A stretch of DNA of 64,000 bases from Acinetobacter sp. SAAs474. Its GTDB lineage: Bacteria > Pseudomonadota > Gammaproteobacteria > Pseudomonadales > Moraxellaceae. The DNA is taken from positions 1,116,001 through 1,180,000 of the forward strand of contig NZ_CP127915.1 of the NCBI RefSeq assembly GCF_032823475.1, written 5' to 3'. Position numbers and translations under genes: made by a program. Each line of letters begins with the position of its first letter. Within the stretch, counting starts at the first letter, position 1. This document shows, one piece after another, positions 8,868 through 17,486 of the stretch. The notes under the pieces were generated by a model that saw nothing but the letters and a program-made list of their open reading frames with translations, did not search any database and was not told the origin of the DNA.

Positions 8868-9629
8868 TTACATTTTAATCGGTGCGGATACTTCAACAAC
8901 ATCTCCAACATGATAATCATGGATTAAGATATTGGTCACTGAAAATTCACTTGGATCTGTTTCTGATTTAACATCAAAGCAGTAGTTTTGATTGGATATC
9001 TCAATAAGTTTAAATTGTAAAGGTTGATGTAAATCTTGATGTGGAACTTTAACACGTACAGAAATAGATTGGCCTGCTTCAGCTGCTGCGATGGCTTGCT
9101 GGTCTTTTGCAATTAAGGTAAAGCGTTTACCGGTATCTGTCGCTGTAATCTGTTCAATAACAAATTCACGCCAACCAGCCCAACCACCATTTTGATGGCT
9201 TAAATGATCATATTTGGTTTTTTCTACACTAATTAAAAGATTTGCGAGTTGTGTATAGGCTTCTTTCCATGCCGCAATCAGTTCAGAGTCCATTGGTACA
9301 TCCAAAACCTCACTAATCGAGTGAAGCAGATTTTCACCGACAATCGCATATTGATCAGGTTGAATATCTAGACTGACATGCTTGGTGGTCATATGATCCA
9401 CCGCTTTCGCTAACACACTAGGATTTTCAATATGCTCAGCATAAGCCAAGACAGCAGCAGCAAGAGCACGTGGCTGGCGGCCTGTACGTTGATGATCCAA
9501 GTTAAAGGTATTTTTAAGTTCAGGATGATTTTTTAACATGCGTTGATAGAAGTAGCTGGTGAGTGCTACACCATTTTCACGTAAAACAGGGACAGTAGAT
9601 TGAACCAGTTGGATATGTTCAGGTGTCAT
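8868..9629 (-). CDS. Short flavohaemoglobin-like globin (Hmp-type, lacks NAD(P)H domain)
   Basis: A 253-residue protein. Residues 1-140 are a complete Hmp-type globin with B10 Tyr28, Gln52, proximal His84 (TKHVS) and Tyr94. Residues 150-250 resemble the FAD barrel of Hmp (GGWAGWREFVIEQI ... VGDVVEVSAP). However, the flavin-binding RxYS motif is replaced by LQFK near 204-207, and the protein stops three residues after SAP, exactly where Hmp (about 396 residues) enters its NAD(P)H domain. No reductase remnant fits in the 89 bp before nsrR. Expected role: NO binding or detoxification using an outside electron donor (inference). AAGG precedes the ATG. An NsrR operator lies 23 bp upstream of the start. 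Confidence 0.85.
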   Translation of the reverse strand: MTPEHIQLVQSTVPVLRENGVALTSYFYQRMLKNHPELKNTFNLDHQRTGRQPRALAAAVLAYAEHIENPSVLAKAVDHMTTKHVSLDIQPDQYAIVGENLLHSISEVLDVPMDSELIAAWKEAYTQLANLLISVEKTKYDHLSHQNGGWAGWREFVIEQITATDTGKRFTLIAKDQQAIAAAEAGQSISVRVKVPHQDLHQPLQFKLIEISNQNYCFDVKSETDPSEFSVTNILIHDYHVGDVVEVSAPIKM

Positions 9630-9651
9630 GGCTAGACCTTTTGCGGTTGGC

Positions 9652-9690
9652 TATTTTTAAAGATGTATTTAAAATACATCTTTAAAAATA
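9652..9690. promoter_or_regulatory. NsrR operator upstream of the globin gene
   Basis: A perfect 19-1-19 palindrome centred on base 9671. Its core reads AAGATGTATTT-A-AAATACATCTT, which fits the published 11-1-11 NsrR consensus (AAGATGCATTT-N-AAATGCATCTT type) with one symmetric change per arm. It ends 23 bp before the globin start and would cover its promoter, so repression by NsrR and induction by NO are expected. Confidence 0.85.
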
Positions 9691-9957
9691 AATATACAAG
9701 TCACTGTATGTTAAAAATGTTAGATAACGGTAGAGGAGTATATTTGAGCTAGACAGGGTATTGAGTATGCTCAGATGTAATCGGTATAAAAAATGGATAT
9801 AGTTTTTATTTAATAATTTGATTTTTAAATTATTTTAAAAAACAATTTAAGCCAGTATTCGCTGAATATGACTTAATCTGCCATGATTTTGATGAGCTGA
9901 AAAGGATTTGAGCAGGCGTGTATTTGTAGTGTTTTGTAACTATGAATTTAAGCCATT
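9691..9957. other. AT-rich intergenic stretch, no gene seen
   Basis: This lies between the metC 3' end and the NsrR operator. I see no credible coding frame, tRNA or repeat; it probably holds the upstream part of the globin promoter. An 80-codon minus-strand frame overlapping it has unnatural composition and no start signal. Confidence 0.5.
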
Positions 9958-9979
9958 CCCACCTCATGTTTGAAGTGGG
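9958..9979 (-). terminator. Hairpin after metC, weak terminator
   Basis: A 9-bp stem (CCCACTTCA / TGAGGTGGG on the minus strand, one G-U pair) with a 4-nt loop, 24 bp after the metC stop. The stem is stable, but no T run follows it, so intrinsic termination is only plausible. Confidence 0.45.
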
Positions 9980-10002
9980 GTGTCTGCTGGTCTGATCATC
10001 AT

Positions 10003-11190
10003 TTAATTGAGGCACTGTAGTGCATGTTGCAGATCTTGAATAAGATCTTCTGCATCTTCTAAACCAATGCAAAAACGGACCAAAATACCTGCTGGTAAAT
10101 GTGTGTTTGCTAAAAGACGCATTTGCTTAACTTGATAGAGCATCACTAGGCTTACAGGACCACCCCAGCTAAAACCTAGTTTAAATAAGCTTAATTGATC
10201 ACAGAATTGGCGGATTTTTTCAAGATCATATTGTGGTTGGAAAATGACACTGACTAAACCTGCACTATGTTGATTTTTACAGATTTCTTTCCAGTATTGA
10301 TGACCTGCTGAATCTGCTGAAGCGGGATGTAAGACCTGTGCAAAATAGGGTTGTTGTTTGAGCCAATTTAACACTTTGAGCGCACTCGCTGATTGGTGTT
10401 GATAGCGTAATTGCATGGAAGCTAAGCCGCGTTGTACTTGAGCAACATCATCTGCTGAAACGGCTATACCTTGAATGGCATGGGTGCGAAATAATCGGTG
10501 ATGTAATGTTTTTTGCCGTGTTACGACAGAACCCATCAGAATATCGCCACCACCACTAGGATATTTAGTTAATGCGTGGACAGAGATATCGACAGCTAAA
10601 TGTTGCTGACCAAAATCAAAGGCATTAAATGCCAAGCCTGCTCCCCAAGTATTGTCTAATGCAGTAACGATACCATGCTGTTGAGCTTTTTGGACCAGTG
10701 CGGTTAAGTTGGGAAACTCTAATGTGACAGAGCCTGCTGCTTCAAGCCAAAGTAATTTGGTTTGTTCTGATGGTTGAAAGCTGTCAGCATCAATTGGATT
10801 ATAAATTTTGACCTGAATACCATATTGCTGTTCAAGATAGCGTAAGTGTTCTAGGTTGGGGCCATAAATATTGTCAGCAACCCAAACTTCATCGCCATGA
10901 TTCAATAGGCAGCTATTGACTAGATTGATCGCAGAAAGACCACTGGGTGTGAGTAAACAATATTGTCCTCCTTCAAGTTGTGCAATATTGTCGGCTAATG
11001 TAAAAGTCGTGGGTGTACCATGTGTACCATAACTATAATCGTAATCATCACTCCAATGGCGATTAAAGAGTGCATCGGTATTTTTAAAAATAATGGTAGA
11101 TGCACGAAATAGGGGAGGTTGAATGGTATTGATATATTGAGGCGCTTTTCTTGGTGCATGAATGCGCTGGGTTTGTGGGGTTGTTTTCAT
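10003..11190 (-). CDS. metC: Cystathionine beta-lyase (Cys/Met metabolism PLP enzyme)
   Basis: A 395-residue fold-type I PLP enzyme that cleaves cystathionine to homocysteine, pyruvate and ammonia in methionine synthesis. Visible features: YSYGTHGTPTTFTLADNIAQLEGG near the N-terminus (cofactor phosphate and substrate tyrosine region), LDNTWGAGLAF with the PLP-binding Asp, and the Schiff-base lysine in HALTKYPSGGGD. The start used is the second of two adjacent ATGs, 7 nt from GGGA. The frame runs about 29 codons further upstream, but those residues are hydrophobic and lack a start signal. Cystathionine gamma-synthase is the main alternative. Confidence 0.85.
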   Translation of the reverse strand: MKTTPQTQRIHAPRKAPQYINTIQPPLFRASTIIFKNTDALFNRHWSDDYDYSYGTHGTPTTFTLADNIAQLEGGQYCLLTPSGLSAINLVNSCLLNHGDEVWVADNIYGPNLEHLRYLEQQYGIQVKIYNPIDADSFQPSEQTKLLWLEAAGSVTLEFPNLTALVQKAQQHGIVTALDNTWGAGLAFNAFDFGQQHLAVDISVHALTKYPSGGGDILMGSVVTRQKTLHHRLFRTHAIQGIAVSADDVAQVQRGLASMQLRYQHQSASALKVLNWLKQQPYFAQVLHPASADSAGHQYWKEICKNQHSAGLVSVIFQPQYDLEKIRQFCDQLSLFKLGFSWGGPVSLVMLYQVKQMRLLANTHLPAGILVRFCIGLEDAEDLIQDLQHALQCLN

Positions 11191-11350
11191 CATGAAATCC
11201 CAAAAAATACTAAAATAAAAAAGGGTTGAACAGAAAATACCTAAAGATGAACATAAAAAGAAGTATTGCTGTAACAAAATGAATCTATCGCAGATATTGG
11301 CTTCATTTTTGCAAATTGAATGCTATATGTAATAACAATAGGTAAAACAG

Positions 11351-12127
11351 ATGGCTAAACAATTAAAAGTACATTATTTTCAGCATATTGCTGGTGAAGG
11401 ATTTGGTAGTTGTTTTGACTATTTAAAACAAATGAATGCACATATTACTGCAACAGAGTTTTTTGCTTTACCTGTTGATCATCCCTTGGAAATTGAGGCA
11501 TTACCTGAAATAGATCAGGTTGATTTGCTTATTATTATGGGGGGCGCGCAAAGTGTGAATGATGAAGCCAATTATCCATGGTTAAAAACGGAAAAACGCT
11601 GGTTGCGCCGTTATTTGTCAACTGGAAAGCCGGCAATAGGCTTATGTTTGGGTGGGCAACTCATCGCCAATGCTTTGGGTGCGGCTGTGAGCAAAAATAC
11701 GGTACAGGAATTGGGGTGGACAGCGGTTAAAAAAGTAGATTATATCCCACACGATTGTTTTCAACTGCCAGATGAATTATTGGTACTTCAGTGGCATAGT
11801 GAAACGTTTGAGTTGCCTAAGGGTGCGATACATTTGGCACAGAATGAAATGTGTCGTAATCAAATGTATCAATTGGGTAAAAATGTGTTGGGTTTTCAAT
11901 TTCATCCAGAAATCACATCGAATAGCTTGAATTTATTTTTAGACAATGTTGATGAGCTGGCAACTTTTTCAGGGCAACATGTACAGTCCGTCAAGCAATT
12001 AAGGCAATCACCCAAAGAAATTTTTATTCAGGGTAATCAAATTTTGAATAAAGCAATTGCTTATGTTTTAAGCAGAACAGCGAATAAACAGGAGCATGAT
12101 GCGTATAAAATATCATCATTTCCTTGA
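11351..12127 (+). CDS. Class I glutamine amidotransferase (GMP synthase-like GATase1)
   Basis: A 258-residue GATase1-fold protein. It has the oxyanion segment IIMGGAQSVND, the nucleophile elbow GLCLGGQ (catalytic Cys near residue 101) and the His-Glu pair in FQFHPEIT. No synthetase domain is attached and no partner gene is adjacent, so the amide acceptor is unknown. It is divergent from metC (160 bp between starts). Similar stand-alone proteins are annotated as GMP synthase-like or gamma-glutamyl hydrolases. Confidence 0.8.
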   Translation: MAKQLKVHYFQHIAGEGFGSCFDYLKQMNAHITATEFFALPVDHPLEIEALPEIDQVDLLIIMGGAQSVNDEANYPWLKTEKRWLRRYLSTGKPAIGLCLGGQLIANALGAAVSKNTVQELGWTAVKKVDYIPHDCFQLPDELLVLQWHSETFELPKGAIHLAQNEMCRNQMYQLGKNVLGFQFHPEITSNSLNLFLDNVDELATFSGQHVQSVKQLRQSPKEIFIQGNQILNKAIAYVLSRTANKQEHDAYKISSFP

Positions 12128-12158
12128 TGAAAAAGCATGATAAAAACCTAAAATATAT

Positions 12159-12187
12159 TTGCTTATGCATTAAACAATTGTTATGAT
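12159..12187 (+). promoter_or_regulatory. Probable S10 operon promoter
   Basis: A -35 box TTGCTT (12159-12164), a 17-bp spacer and a -10 box TATGAT (12182-12187). This predicts a transcript start near 12194 and a leader of about 165 nt before rpsJ, close to the length of the E. coli S10 leader (about 172 nt). Confidence 0.65.
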
Positions 12188-12193
12188 AAGCGA

Positions 12194-12359
12194 CCCTTAA
12201 ATAAAGGGGTTGGCTGCGAATAAAGCAGTTAACATCGTTACAGTCGTGGCATCGATCACGACCTTAGTGATATTCACTGCTCTTGACACTTGCCCTTAAT
12301 AAGTGGGGTGAGATGCGTCAAGGGTGATTCTTTATATATTTGGCTTGGAGTTAACTGGT
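12194..12359 (+). promoter_or_regulatory. Structured leader of the S10 operon, candidate L4-responsive region
   Basis: Three stem-forming segments precede rpsJ. A short CCCTT/AAGGG stem comes first near 12195. A long imperfect stem follows at 12224-12281 (AGCAGT...ACTGCT at the base, GTCGTG/CACGAC at the tip). The third is CTTGAC/GTCAAG (12282-12322), followed by a T-rich stretch. In E. coli, ribosomal protein L4 binds the S10 leader to cause attenuation and block translation. The same role is inferred here from position and length; sequence identity to the E. coli element is not evident. Confidence 0.5.
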
Positions 12360-12671
12360 ATGTCTAACCAGAGAATTCGTATCCGTCTTAAGTCTTTTGA
12401 TCACCGTTTAATTGATCAATCTGCTCAAGAAATCGTAGAAACAGCAAAACGTACTGGCGCACAAGTTTGTGGTCCAATTCCAATGCCAACTCGCATTGAG
12501 CGTTTTAACGTTTTGACATCACCACACGTAAACAAAGATGCGCGTGACCAATATGAGATCCGCACTTATAAACGTTTGATCGACATCGTTCAACCAACAG
12601 ACAAAACTGTTGATGCATTGATGAAGTTGGATCTTGCAGCTGGTGTTGATGTTCAGATCGCATTGGGTTAA
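12360..12671 (+). CDS. rpsJ: 30S ribosomal protein S10
   Basis: A 103-residue S10, also the NusE transcription antitermination factor. The start [15 protein letters not shown] matches the family N-terminus and has GGAG 9 nt upstream; the frame extends 12 codons further upstream without a start signal. First gene of the ribosomal run. It is followed by a 59-bp gap containing a terminator-like hairpin before rplC. Confidence 0.97.
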
Positions 12672-12716
12672 GGCTTACGGTTAATTAACACTCTAAGTTA
12701 ATTAAGCCGCTTTTTT
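12672..12716 (+). promoter_or_regulatory. Terminator-like hairpin between rpsJ and rplC
   Basis: The left arm GGCTT plus TTAATTAAC (interrupted by a 4-nt bulge, ACGG) pairs with GTTAATTAAGCC (12697-12708). A TTTTTT run starts 2 nt later (12711-12716). It has the form of an intrinsic terminator or attenuator inside the operon, immediately before the rplC ribosome binding site AGAGG. Read-through must occur, since the downstream genes have no obvious other promoter. Confidence 0.55.
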
Positions 12717-12730
12717 AGAGGTTTATGCAC

Positions 12731-13369
12731 ATGGCTATTGGTTTAGTCGGTCGCAAGTGCGGTATGACACGTATCTTTACGGATGCTGGTGTTTCTGTAC
12801 CTGTAACAGTGATTGAGGTTGATCCTAACCGCATCACACAAATCAAAACGCTTGAAACTGATGGTTATCAAGCGATTCAGATCACGACTGGTGAACGTCG
12901 CGAATCTCGCGTAACTAACGCTCAAAAAGGCCACTTCGCTAAAGCGGGTGTTGCTGCTGGTCGTTTAGTTCAAGAATTCCGCGCTACAGAAGCTGATCTT
13001 GAAGGTCGTGAAGTTGGTGGTACGCTTACCGTTGATTTGTTTACAGTAGGTCAAATTGTTGACGTTACTGGTCAATCTAAAGGTAAAGGCTTCCAAGGTG
13101 GTGTAAAGCGTTGGAACTTCCGTACGCAAGATGCTACTCACGGTAACTCGGTTTCTCACCGTGTTTTAGGTTCTACTGGTCAAAACCAGACTCCTGGTCG
13201 CGTATTTAAAGGCAAAAAAATGGCTGGCCATTTAGGTGCTGAACGCGTAACTGTACAGGGTCTTGAAATTGTATCTGTTGACACAGAACGTTCAGTTCTT
13301 GTTGTTAAAGGTGCGATTCCTGGTGCTACTGGTGGCGACGTCATCGTTCGTCCTACGATCAAGGCCTGA
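12731..13369 (+). CDS. rplC: 50S ribosomal protein L3
   Basis: A 212-residue L3 starting [16 protein letters not shown]. The second of two nearby ATGs is chosen because AGAGG is 9 nt upstream of it and only 3 nt from the first. It contains the conserved [13 protein letters not shown] loop that reaches the peptidyl transferase centre, and the glutamine methylation region [20 protein letters not shown]. One of the earliest proteins to join in 50S assembly. Confidence 0.97.
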   Translation: MAIGLVGRKCGMTRIFTDAGVSVPVTVIEVDPNRITQIKTLETDGYQAIQITTGERRESRVTNAQKGHFAKAGVAAGRLVQEFRATEADLEGREVGGTLTVDLFTVGQIVDVTGQSKGKGFQGGVKRWNFRTQDATHGNSVSHRVLGSTGQNQTPGRVFKGKKMAGHLGAERVTVQGLEIVSVDTERSVLVVKGAIPGATGGDVIVRPTIKA

Positions 13370-13380
13370 GGGGAAATAAC

Positions 13381-13983
13381 GTGAATTTAAATACTGTTTC
13401 CGGCTCTGCGGTTGAATTATCAGAAGTTGCGTTCGGTCGTGAATTCAATGAAGCGCTTGTACACCAAGTCGTTACTGCTTATTTAGCAGGCGGTCGTCAA
13501 GGTTCAAAAGCTCAGAAATCACGTGCTGATGTTGCTGGCGGTGGTAAAAAACCATTCCGTCAAAAAGGTACTGGCCGCGCTCGTGCTGGTTCTATTCGTA
13601 GCCCAATCTGGGTTGGCGGTGGTAAAACTTTTGCTGCACGTCCACAAGACTGGTCTCAAAAAGTAAACCGCAAAATGTATCGCGGTGCTATGCAATGTAT
13701 CTTAGCTGAGCTTGTTCGCCAAGATCGTCTTGTATTAGTTGAAGAGTTTGCTGTTGCAGCTCCAAAAACTAAAGAGTTACTTGCTAAGCTTAACGACTTG
13801 AATGCTACACGCGCATTGATCGTGACTGAAGCTGTAGATGAGAATCTATATCTTGCTGCACGTAACCTTCCACACGTAGATGTGGTTGATGCGACAGCAA
13901 TTGATCCTGTTAGCTTGATTGCGTTCGATAAAGTTGTTATGTCTGTTGCTGCTGCTAAGAAAATTGAGGTAGAACTCGGATGA
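13381..13983 (+). CDS. rplD: 50S ribosomal protein L4
   Basis: A 200-residue L4 that begins with GTG; the AGGGGA upstream supports this start. The extended loop ([36 protein letters not shown]) that lines the exit tunnel is intact. L4 is the autogenous regulator of the S10 operon in enterobacteria. The stop overlaps the rplW start by 4 nt (ATGA), which indicates translational coupling. Confidence 0.97.
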   Translation: MNLNTVSGSAVELSEVAFGREFNEALVHQVVTAYLAGGRQGSKAQKSRADVAGGGKKPFRQKGTGRARAGSIRSPIWVGGGKTFAARPQDWSQKVNRKMYRGAMQCILAELVRQDRLVLVEEFAVAAPKTKELLAKLNDLNATRALIVTEAVDENLYLAARNLPHVDVVDATAIDPVSLIAFDKVVMSVAAAKKIEVELG

Positions 13984-14300
13984 ACAACGAACGTTTATAT
14001 CAAGTCCTTCAAGGACCTGTTTTCTCAGAAAAAGCACAAGTTTTAGGTGAAACTGCTGGTGTTCAAGTGTTTAAAGTTGCATTAAATGCAAATAAGCTTG
14101 AAATCAAAAAAGCTGTTGAACAATTATTTGGTGTTGAAGTTGTTAAAGTAAATACAACAATCACTAAAGGTAAGACTAAACGCTTTGGTAAAACATTAGG
14201 ACGTCGTTCTGATGTTAAAAAAGCATACGTCACCCTGAAAGCTGGCCAAGATGTTGAAATGGCTGACTTGGGCGATACCGCTGAAAGCGCAGCGGAATAA
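13980..14300 (+). CDS. rplW: 50S ribosomal protein L23
   Basis: A 106-residue L23 ([20 protein letters not shown]) with the conserved [19 protein letters not shown] core. It lies at the tunnel exit and is the docking site for trigger factor and SRP. The start overlaps the rplD stop. Confidence 0.96.
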   Translation: MNNERLYQVLQGPVFSEKAQVLGETAGVQVFKVALNANKLEIKKAVEQLFGVEVVKVNTTITKGKTKRFGKTLGRRSDVKKAYVTLKAGQDVEMADLGDTAESAAE

Positions 14301-14311
14301 GGACGAAAATT

Positions 14312-15136
14312 ATGCCGATTCAAAAATGTAAGCCAACGTCTCCGGGACGTCGCTTTGTAGAGAAAGTGGTTCATGATCACCTTCACAAAGGCGCTCCTTA
14401 CTCACCGTTGGTAGAAGCTAAAAAACGTACTGGTGGTCGTAATAATAACGGTCACATTACAACTCGTCACGTTGGTGGTGGTCATAAACAACACTATCGT
14501 ATCGTTGACTTTAAACGTAACAAAGACGGCATCCCTGCTGTTGTAGAACGTATTGAATACGATCCTAACCGTACAGCACACATCGCATTGTTGAAGTATG
14601 CTGACGGTGAACGTCGCTATATTATTGCGCCTAAGGGTTTACGTGCTGGCGATAAAGTACAGTCTGGTAACGATGCTCCAATTCGTCCAGGTAACTGCTT
14701 GCCACTTCGCAACATGCCTATTGGTTCTACTCTTCACAATATCGAGCTTAAAATCGGTAAAGGCGCTCAATTAGTGCGTTCTGCTGGTACTTCTGCTCAG
14801 TTATTGGGTCGTGACGGTTCTTACGCAATCATTCGTCTTCGTTCAGGCGAAATGCGTAAAGTACACGTTGAATGTCGTGCAGTTCTTGGTGAAGTTTCTA
14901 ACCAAGAAAGCAACCTACGTTCACTCGGTAAAGCTGGTGCAGCTCGCTGGCGTGGCGTTCGTCCTACCGTTCGTGGTATGGCGATGAACCCGGTTGACCA
15001 TCCACACGGTGGTGGTGAAGGGCGTAGCAAAGGTATTCAACCTGTAAGCCCATGGGGTCAAAAAGCTAAAGGGTACAAGACACGTACCAATAAGCGTACG
15101 ACTAAGATGATCATTCGCGACCGTCGCGTTAAGTAA
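14312..15136 (+). CDS. rplB: 50S ribosomal protein L2
   Basis: A 274-residue L2 carrying [22 protein letters not shown] and the conserved [17 protein letters not shown] segment with the functionally important histidine near residue 230. It binds 23S rRNA at the intersubunit bridge and is needed for peptidyl transfer. Confidence 0.97.
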   Translation: MPIQKCKPTSPGRRFVEKVVHDHLHKGAPYSPLVEAKKRTGGRNNNGHITTRHVGGGHKQHYRIVDFKRNKDGIPAVVERIEYDPNRTAHIALLKYADGERRYIIAPKGLRAGDKVQSGNDAPIRPGNCLPLRNMPIGSTLHNIELKIGKGAQLVRSAGTSAQLLGRDGSYAIIRLRSGEMRKVHVECRAVLGEVSNQESNLRSLGKAGAARWRGVRPTVRGMAMNPVDHPHGGGEGRSKGIQPVSPWGQKAKGYKTRTNKRTTKMIIRDRRVK

Positions 15137-15155
15137 CAAGTAAAGGAATCTGACA

Positions 15156-15431
15156 ATGCCTCGTTCTCTGAAAAAAGGCCCATTCGTCGATGCGCACTTG
15201 TTCGCTAAGGTTGAAGCGGCTATCGCAGCTAATAACCGTAAGCCGATCAAAACTTGGTCGCGTCGTTCGATGATCCTCCCGGATTTTGTTGGTTTAACAA
15301 TTTCTGTACATAATGGCCGTAACCATGTTCCAGTGATTATCTCTGAACATATGGTTGGTCATAAATTAGGTGAATTCGCGCCAACTCGTACCTATCGTGG
15401 TCACGGTGTTGATAAGAAGTCTAAACGTTAA
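15156..15431 (+). CDS. rpsS: 30S ribosomal protein S19
   Basis: A 91-residue S19 ([15 protein letters not shown]) with the conserved [11 protein letters not shown] and [16 protein letters not shown] segments. It forms the 30S head with S13. AAGGA precedes the ATG. Confidence 0.97.
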   Translation: MPRSLKKGPFVDAHLFAKVEAAIAANNRKPIKTWSRRSMILPDFVGLTISVHNGRNHVPVIISEHMVGHKLGEFAPTRTYRGHGVDKKSKR

Positions 15432-15439
15432 TGGGTGCT

Positions 15440-15772
15440 ATGATGGAAGTAACTGCTAAATTACGCGGTGCCGCTATCTCGGCACAAAAAGCACGTTTGG
15501 TTGCAGATCTAATTCGCGGCAAATCTGTTGCGCATGCTTTAAATATCTTAAACTTCAGCAACAAAAAAGCTGCAGTTTTAGTGAAAAAAGCATTGGAATC
15601 TGCGATTGCAAACGCTGAACATAATAACAGTTTAGATGTAGACGACCTTAAAGTTTCTACGATCTACGTTGATGAAGGCATGAGCCTTAAACGTATTATG
15701 CCACGTGCTAAAGGCCGTGCAGATCGTATTACTAAGCGTACTTGTCACATCACCGTTAAGGTAGGGGTTTGA
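15440..15772 (+). CDS. rplV: 50S ribosomal protein L22
   Basis: A 110-residue L22 starting [21 protein letters not shown], the usual Acinetobacter N-terminus as I recall it. An ATG at 15431 that overlaps the rpsS stop would add three residues. The beta-hairpin that reaches into the exit tunnel ([20 protein letters not shown]) is intact; mutations there confer macrolide resistance in other species. Confidence 0.95.
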
Positions 15773-15773
15773 T

Positions 15774-16526
15774 ATGGGTCAGAAGGTTCATCCAATCGGT
15801 ATCCGCCTAGGGGTTGTGAAACGTCATAACGCTAACTGGTATGCGAATCCGAAACAATACGCTGAATACTTGCTTAAAGATTTGCAAGTTCGTGAGTTTT
15901 TGACTAAAAAACTTAAGAATGCAATGGTTAGCAATATTCTTATCGAACGTCCTACAGGCGCTGCTAAAGTAACGATTAGCACTGCTCGTCCAGGTATCGT
16001 GATCGGTAAAAAAGGCGAAGACATTGAAAAATTACAACGCGAATTGACATCTATTATGGGTGTTCCTGCGCAAGTAAGCATTAATGAAATCGATCGCCCA
16101 GATTTAGACGCTCGTTTAGTTGCTGAAGCAATTGCTTCTCAATTAGAAAAACGTGTAATGTTCCGTCGTGCTATGAAGCGTGCGGTACAAAACTCTATGC
16201 GTGCTGGTGCTAAAGGTATCAAAGTTGAAGTTTCAGGTCGTTTAGGCGGTGCTGAGATTGCGCGTACTGAGTGGTATCGTGAAGGTCGTGTACCTCTACA
16301 TACACTTCGTGCAGACATCGACTATGCTACTATGCGTGCTGAGACTACTTACGGTACGATTGGTGTTAAAGTTTGGATTTTCCGTGGCGAGATTTTAGGT
16401 GGCATGAAACAAGTCATGAACCCTGCTCCTGCTGAAGAACGTCCAGCTAAACGCGGTCGCGGTCGTGGTGAAGGTCAAGAGCGTCGTGGTCGTCGCAATG
16501 ATCGTTCTGCTGAAAAAGGAGAATAA
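15774..16526 (+). CDS. rpsC: 30S ribosomal protein S3
   Basis: A 250-residue S3. It has a type II KH domain around [17 protein letters not shown] and the conserved C-terminal half ([30 protein letters not shown]). The C-terminal 35 residues are an Arg/Gly/Glu-rich tail longer than in E. coli S3 (233 residues). It lines the mRNA entry channel. It follows rplV by 1 nt. Confidence 0.97.
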   Translation: MGQKVHPIGIRLGVVKRHNANWYANPKQYAEYLLKDLQVREFLTKKLKNAMVSNILIERPTGAAKVTISTARPGIVIGKKGEDIEKLQRELTSIMGVPAQVSINEIDRPDLDARLVAEAIASQLEKRVMFRRAMKRAVQNSMRAGAKGIKVEVSGRLGGAEIARTEWYREGRVPLHTLRADIDYATMRAETTYGTIGVKVWIFRGEILGGMKQVMNPAPAEERPAKRGRGRGEGQERRGRRNDRSAEKGE

Positions 16527-16529
16527 TCC

Positions 16530-16943
16530 ATGTTACAACCTAAGCGTACTAAATTCCGTAAGGTGCAAAAAGGCCGTAACACTGGTCTAGCACATCGCGG
16601 TAGCACAGTATCTTTTGGTACTATTGCACTTAAATCAATTGAGCGTGGTCAAATGACTGCACGTCAAATTGAAGCAGCGCGTCGTACAATCAGCCGTCGT
16701 ATTAAACGTGGTGGTAAGATCTTTATCCGTGTTTTCCCAGACAAACCAATTACTGAAAAACCATTAGAAGTTCGTATGGGTAAAGGTAAAGGTTCTGTGG
16801 AATACTGGGTTTGCCAAATCAAACCAGGTAAAGTCTTGTACGAAATTGATGGTGTGAACGAAGAATTAGCACGTGAAGCGTTTACGCTTGCTGCTGCAAA
16901 GCTTCCGTTTAAAACCACTATCGTGACTCGGACGGTAATGTAA
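16530..16943 (+). CDS. rplP: 50S ribosomal protein L16
   Basis: A 137-residue L16 ([19 protein letters not shown]) with the conserved [27 protein letters not shown] segment; it helps position A-site tRNA. GGAG lies just before the start. The stop overlaps the rpmC ATG by 1 nt (TAATG). Confidence 0.97.
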   Translation: MLQPKRTKFRKVQKGRNTGLAHRGSTVSFGTIALKSIERGQMTARQIEAARRTISRRIKRGGKIFIRVFPDKPITEKPLEVRMGKGKGSVEYWVCQIKPGKVLYEIDGVNEELAREAFTLAAAKLPFKTTIVTRTVM

Positions 16944-17140
16944 TGAAAACTAAAGATCTACGTGAAAAGTCGGTAGAAGAGTTGACAGCTTTGCTTGATG
17001 AGCAACAGCTAAACCAATTCCGTCTTCGTATGGCTAAAGCAACTGGTCAGTTGGGTAAATCGCATGAAGTTGCGCTTACTCGTAAGACGATTGCTCGTAT
17101 TAAGACCCTCCTCACCGAAAAACAGGGGAACGGACAATGA
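16943..17140 (+). CDS. rpmC: 50S ribosomal protein L29
   Basis: A 65-residue helical hairpin protein ([20 protein letters not shown] ... [13 protein letters not shown]) at the tunnel exit beside L23. It overlaps both neighbours (rplP by 1 nt, rpsQ by 4 nt), indicating tight coupling. Confidence 0.97.
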   Translation: MKTKDLREKSVEELTALLDEQQLNQFRLRMAKATGQLGKSHEVALTRKTIARIKTLLTEKQGNGQ

Positions 17141-17394
17141 GTAATAATACAGTCCGCACGTTAACAGGCAAAGTAGTAAGCGACAAAATGGACAAGTCTA
17201 TTGTTGTACTTATCGAACGCCGTGTTCAACACCCGTTGTATGGCAAATCAATCCGCCGTTCAACAAAGTTACATGCTCATGATGAGAACAACACTGCTAA
17301 GATTGGCGATGTTGTAACCATTAAAGAAAGCCGCCCAATTTCTAAAACTAAGTCTTGGACTCTAGTTGAAGTTGTTGAAGCAGCTGCTGAGTAA
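17137..17394 (+). CDS. rpsQ: 30S ribosomal protein S17
   Basis: An 85-residue OB-fold protein ([31 protein letters not shown]). Last gene of the S10 section; a 92-nt gap with a large hairpin separates it from rplN, the first gene of the spc section. Confidence 0.97.
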   Translation: MSNNTVRTLTGKVVSDKMDKSIVVLIERRVQHPLYGKSIRRSTKLHAHDENNTAKIGDVVTIKESRPISKTKSWTLVEVVEAAAE

Positions 17395-17409
17395 TTAAAC
17401 GTTCTTGTT

Positions 17410-17467
17410 GCATCATTGGTCAATTTCGAGTACTCTTTGAGCCTTTCGAAATTGTGACCGGTGATGC
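17410..17467 (+). promoter_or_regulatory. Long hairpin in the rpsQ-rplN gap (S10/spc boundary)
   Basis: GCATCATTGGTC plus AATTTCGA (17410-17429) pairs with TCGAAATT plus GACCGGTGATGC (17446-17467). The stem is about 20 bp with two consecutive G-U pairs and one 2-nt bulge, around a 16-nt loop. No T tract follows. It ends 19 nt before the rplN start, so it could act in mRNA processing, translational control of rplN, or stability. Its function is unknown. Confidence 0.6.
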
Positions 17468-17486
17468 TCGGTTTTGGAGTAGGGCA

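Noticed and set aside
9830..10072. 80-codon minus-strand frame after metC
   Set aside because: It overlaps the metC 3' end in another frame, has unnatural Arg/Ser/Cys composition, and contains the metC hairpin.
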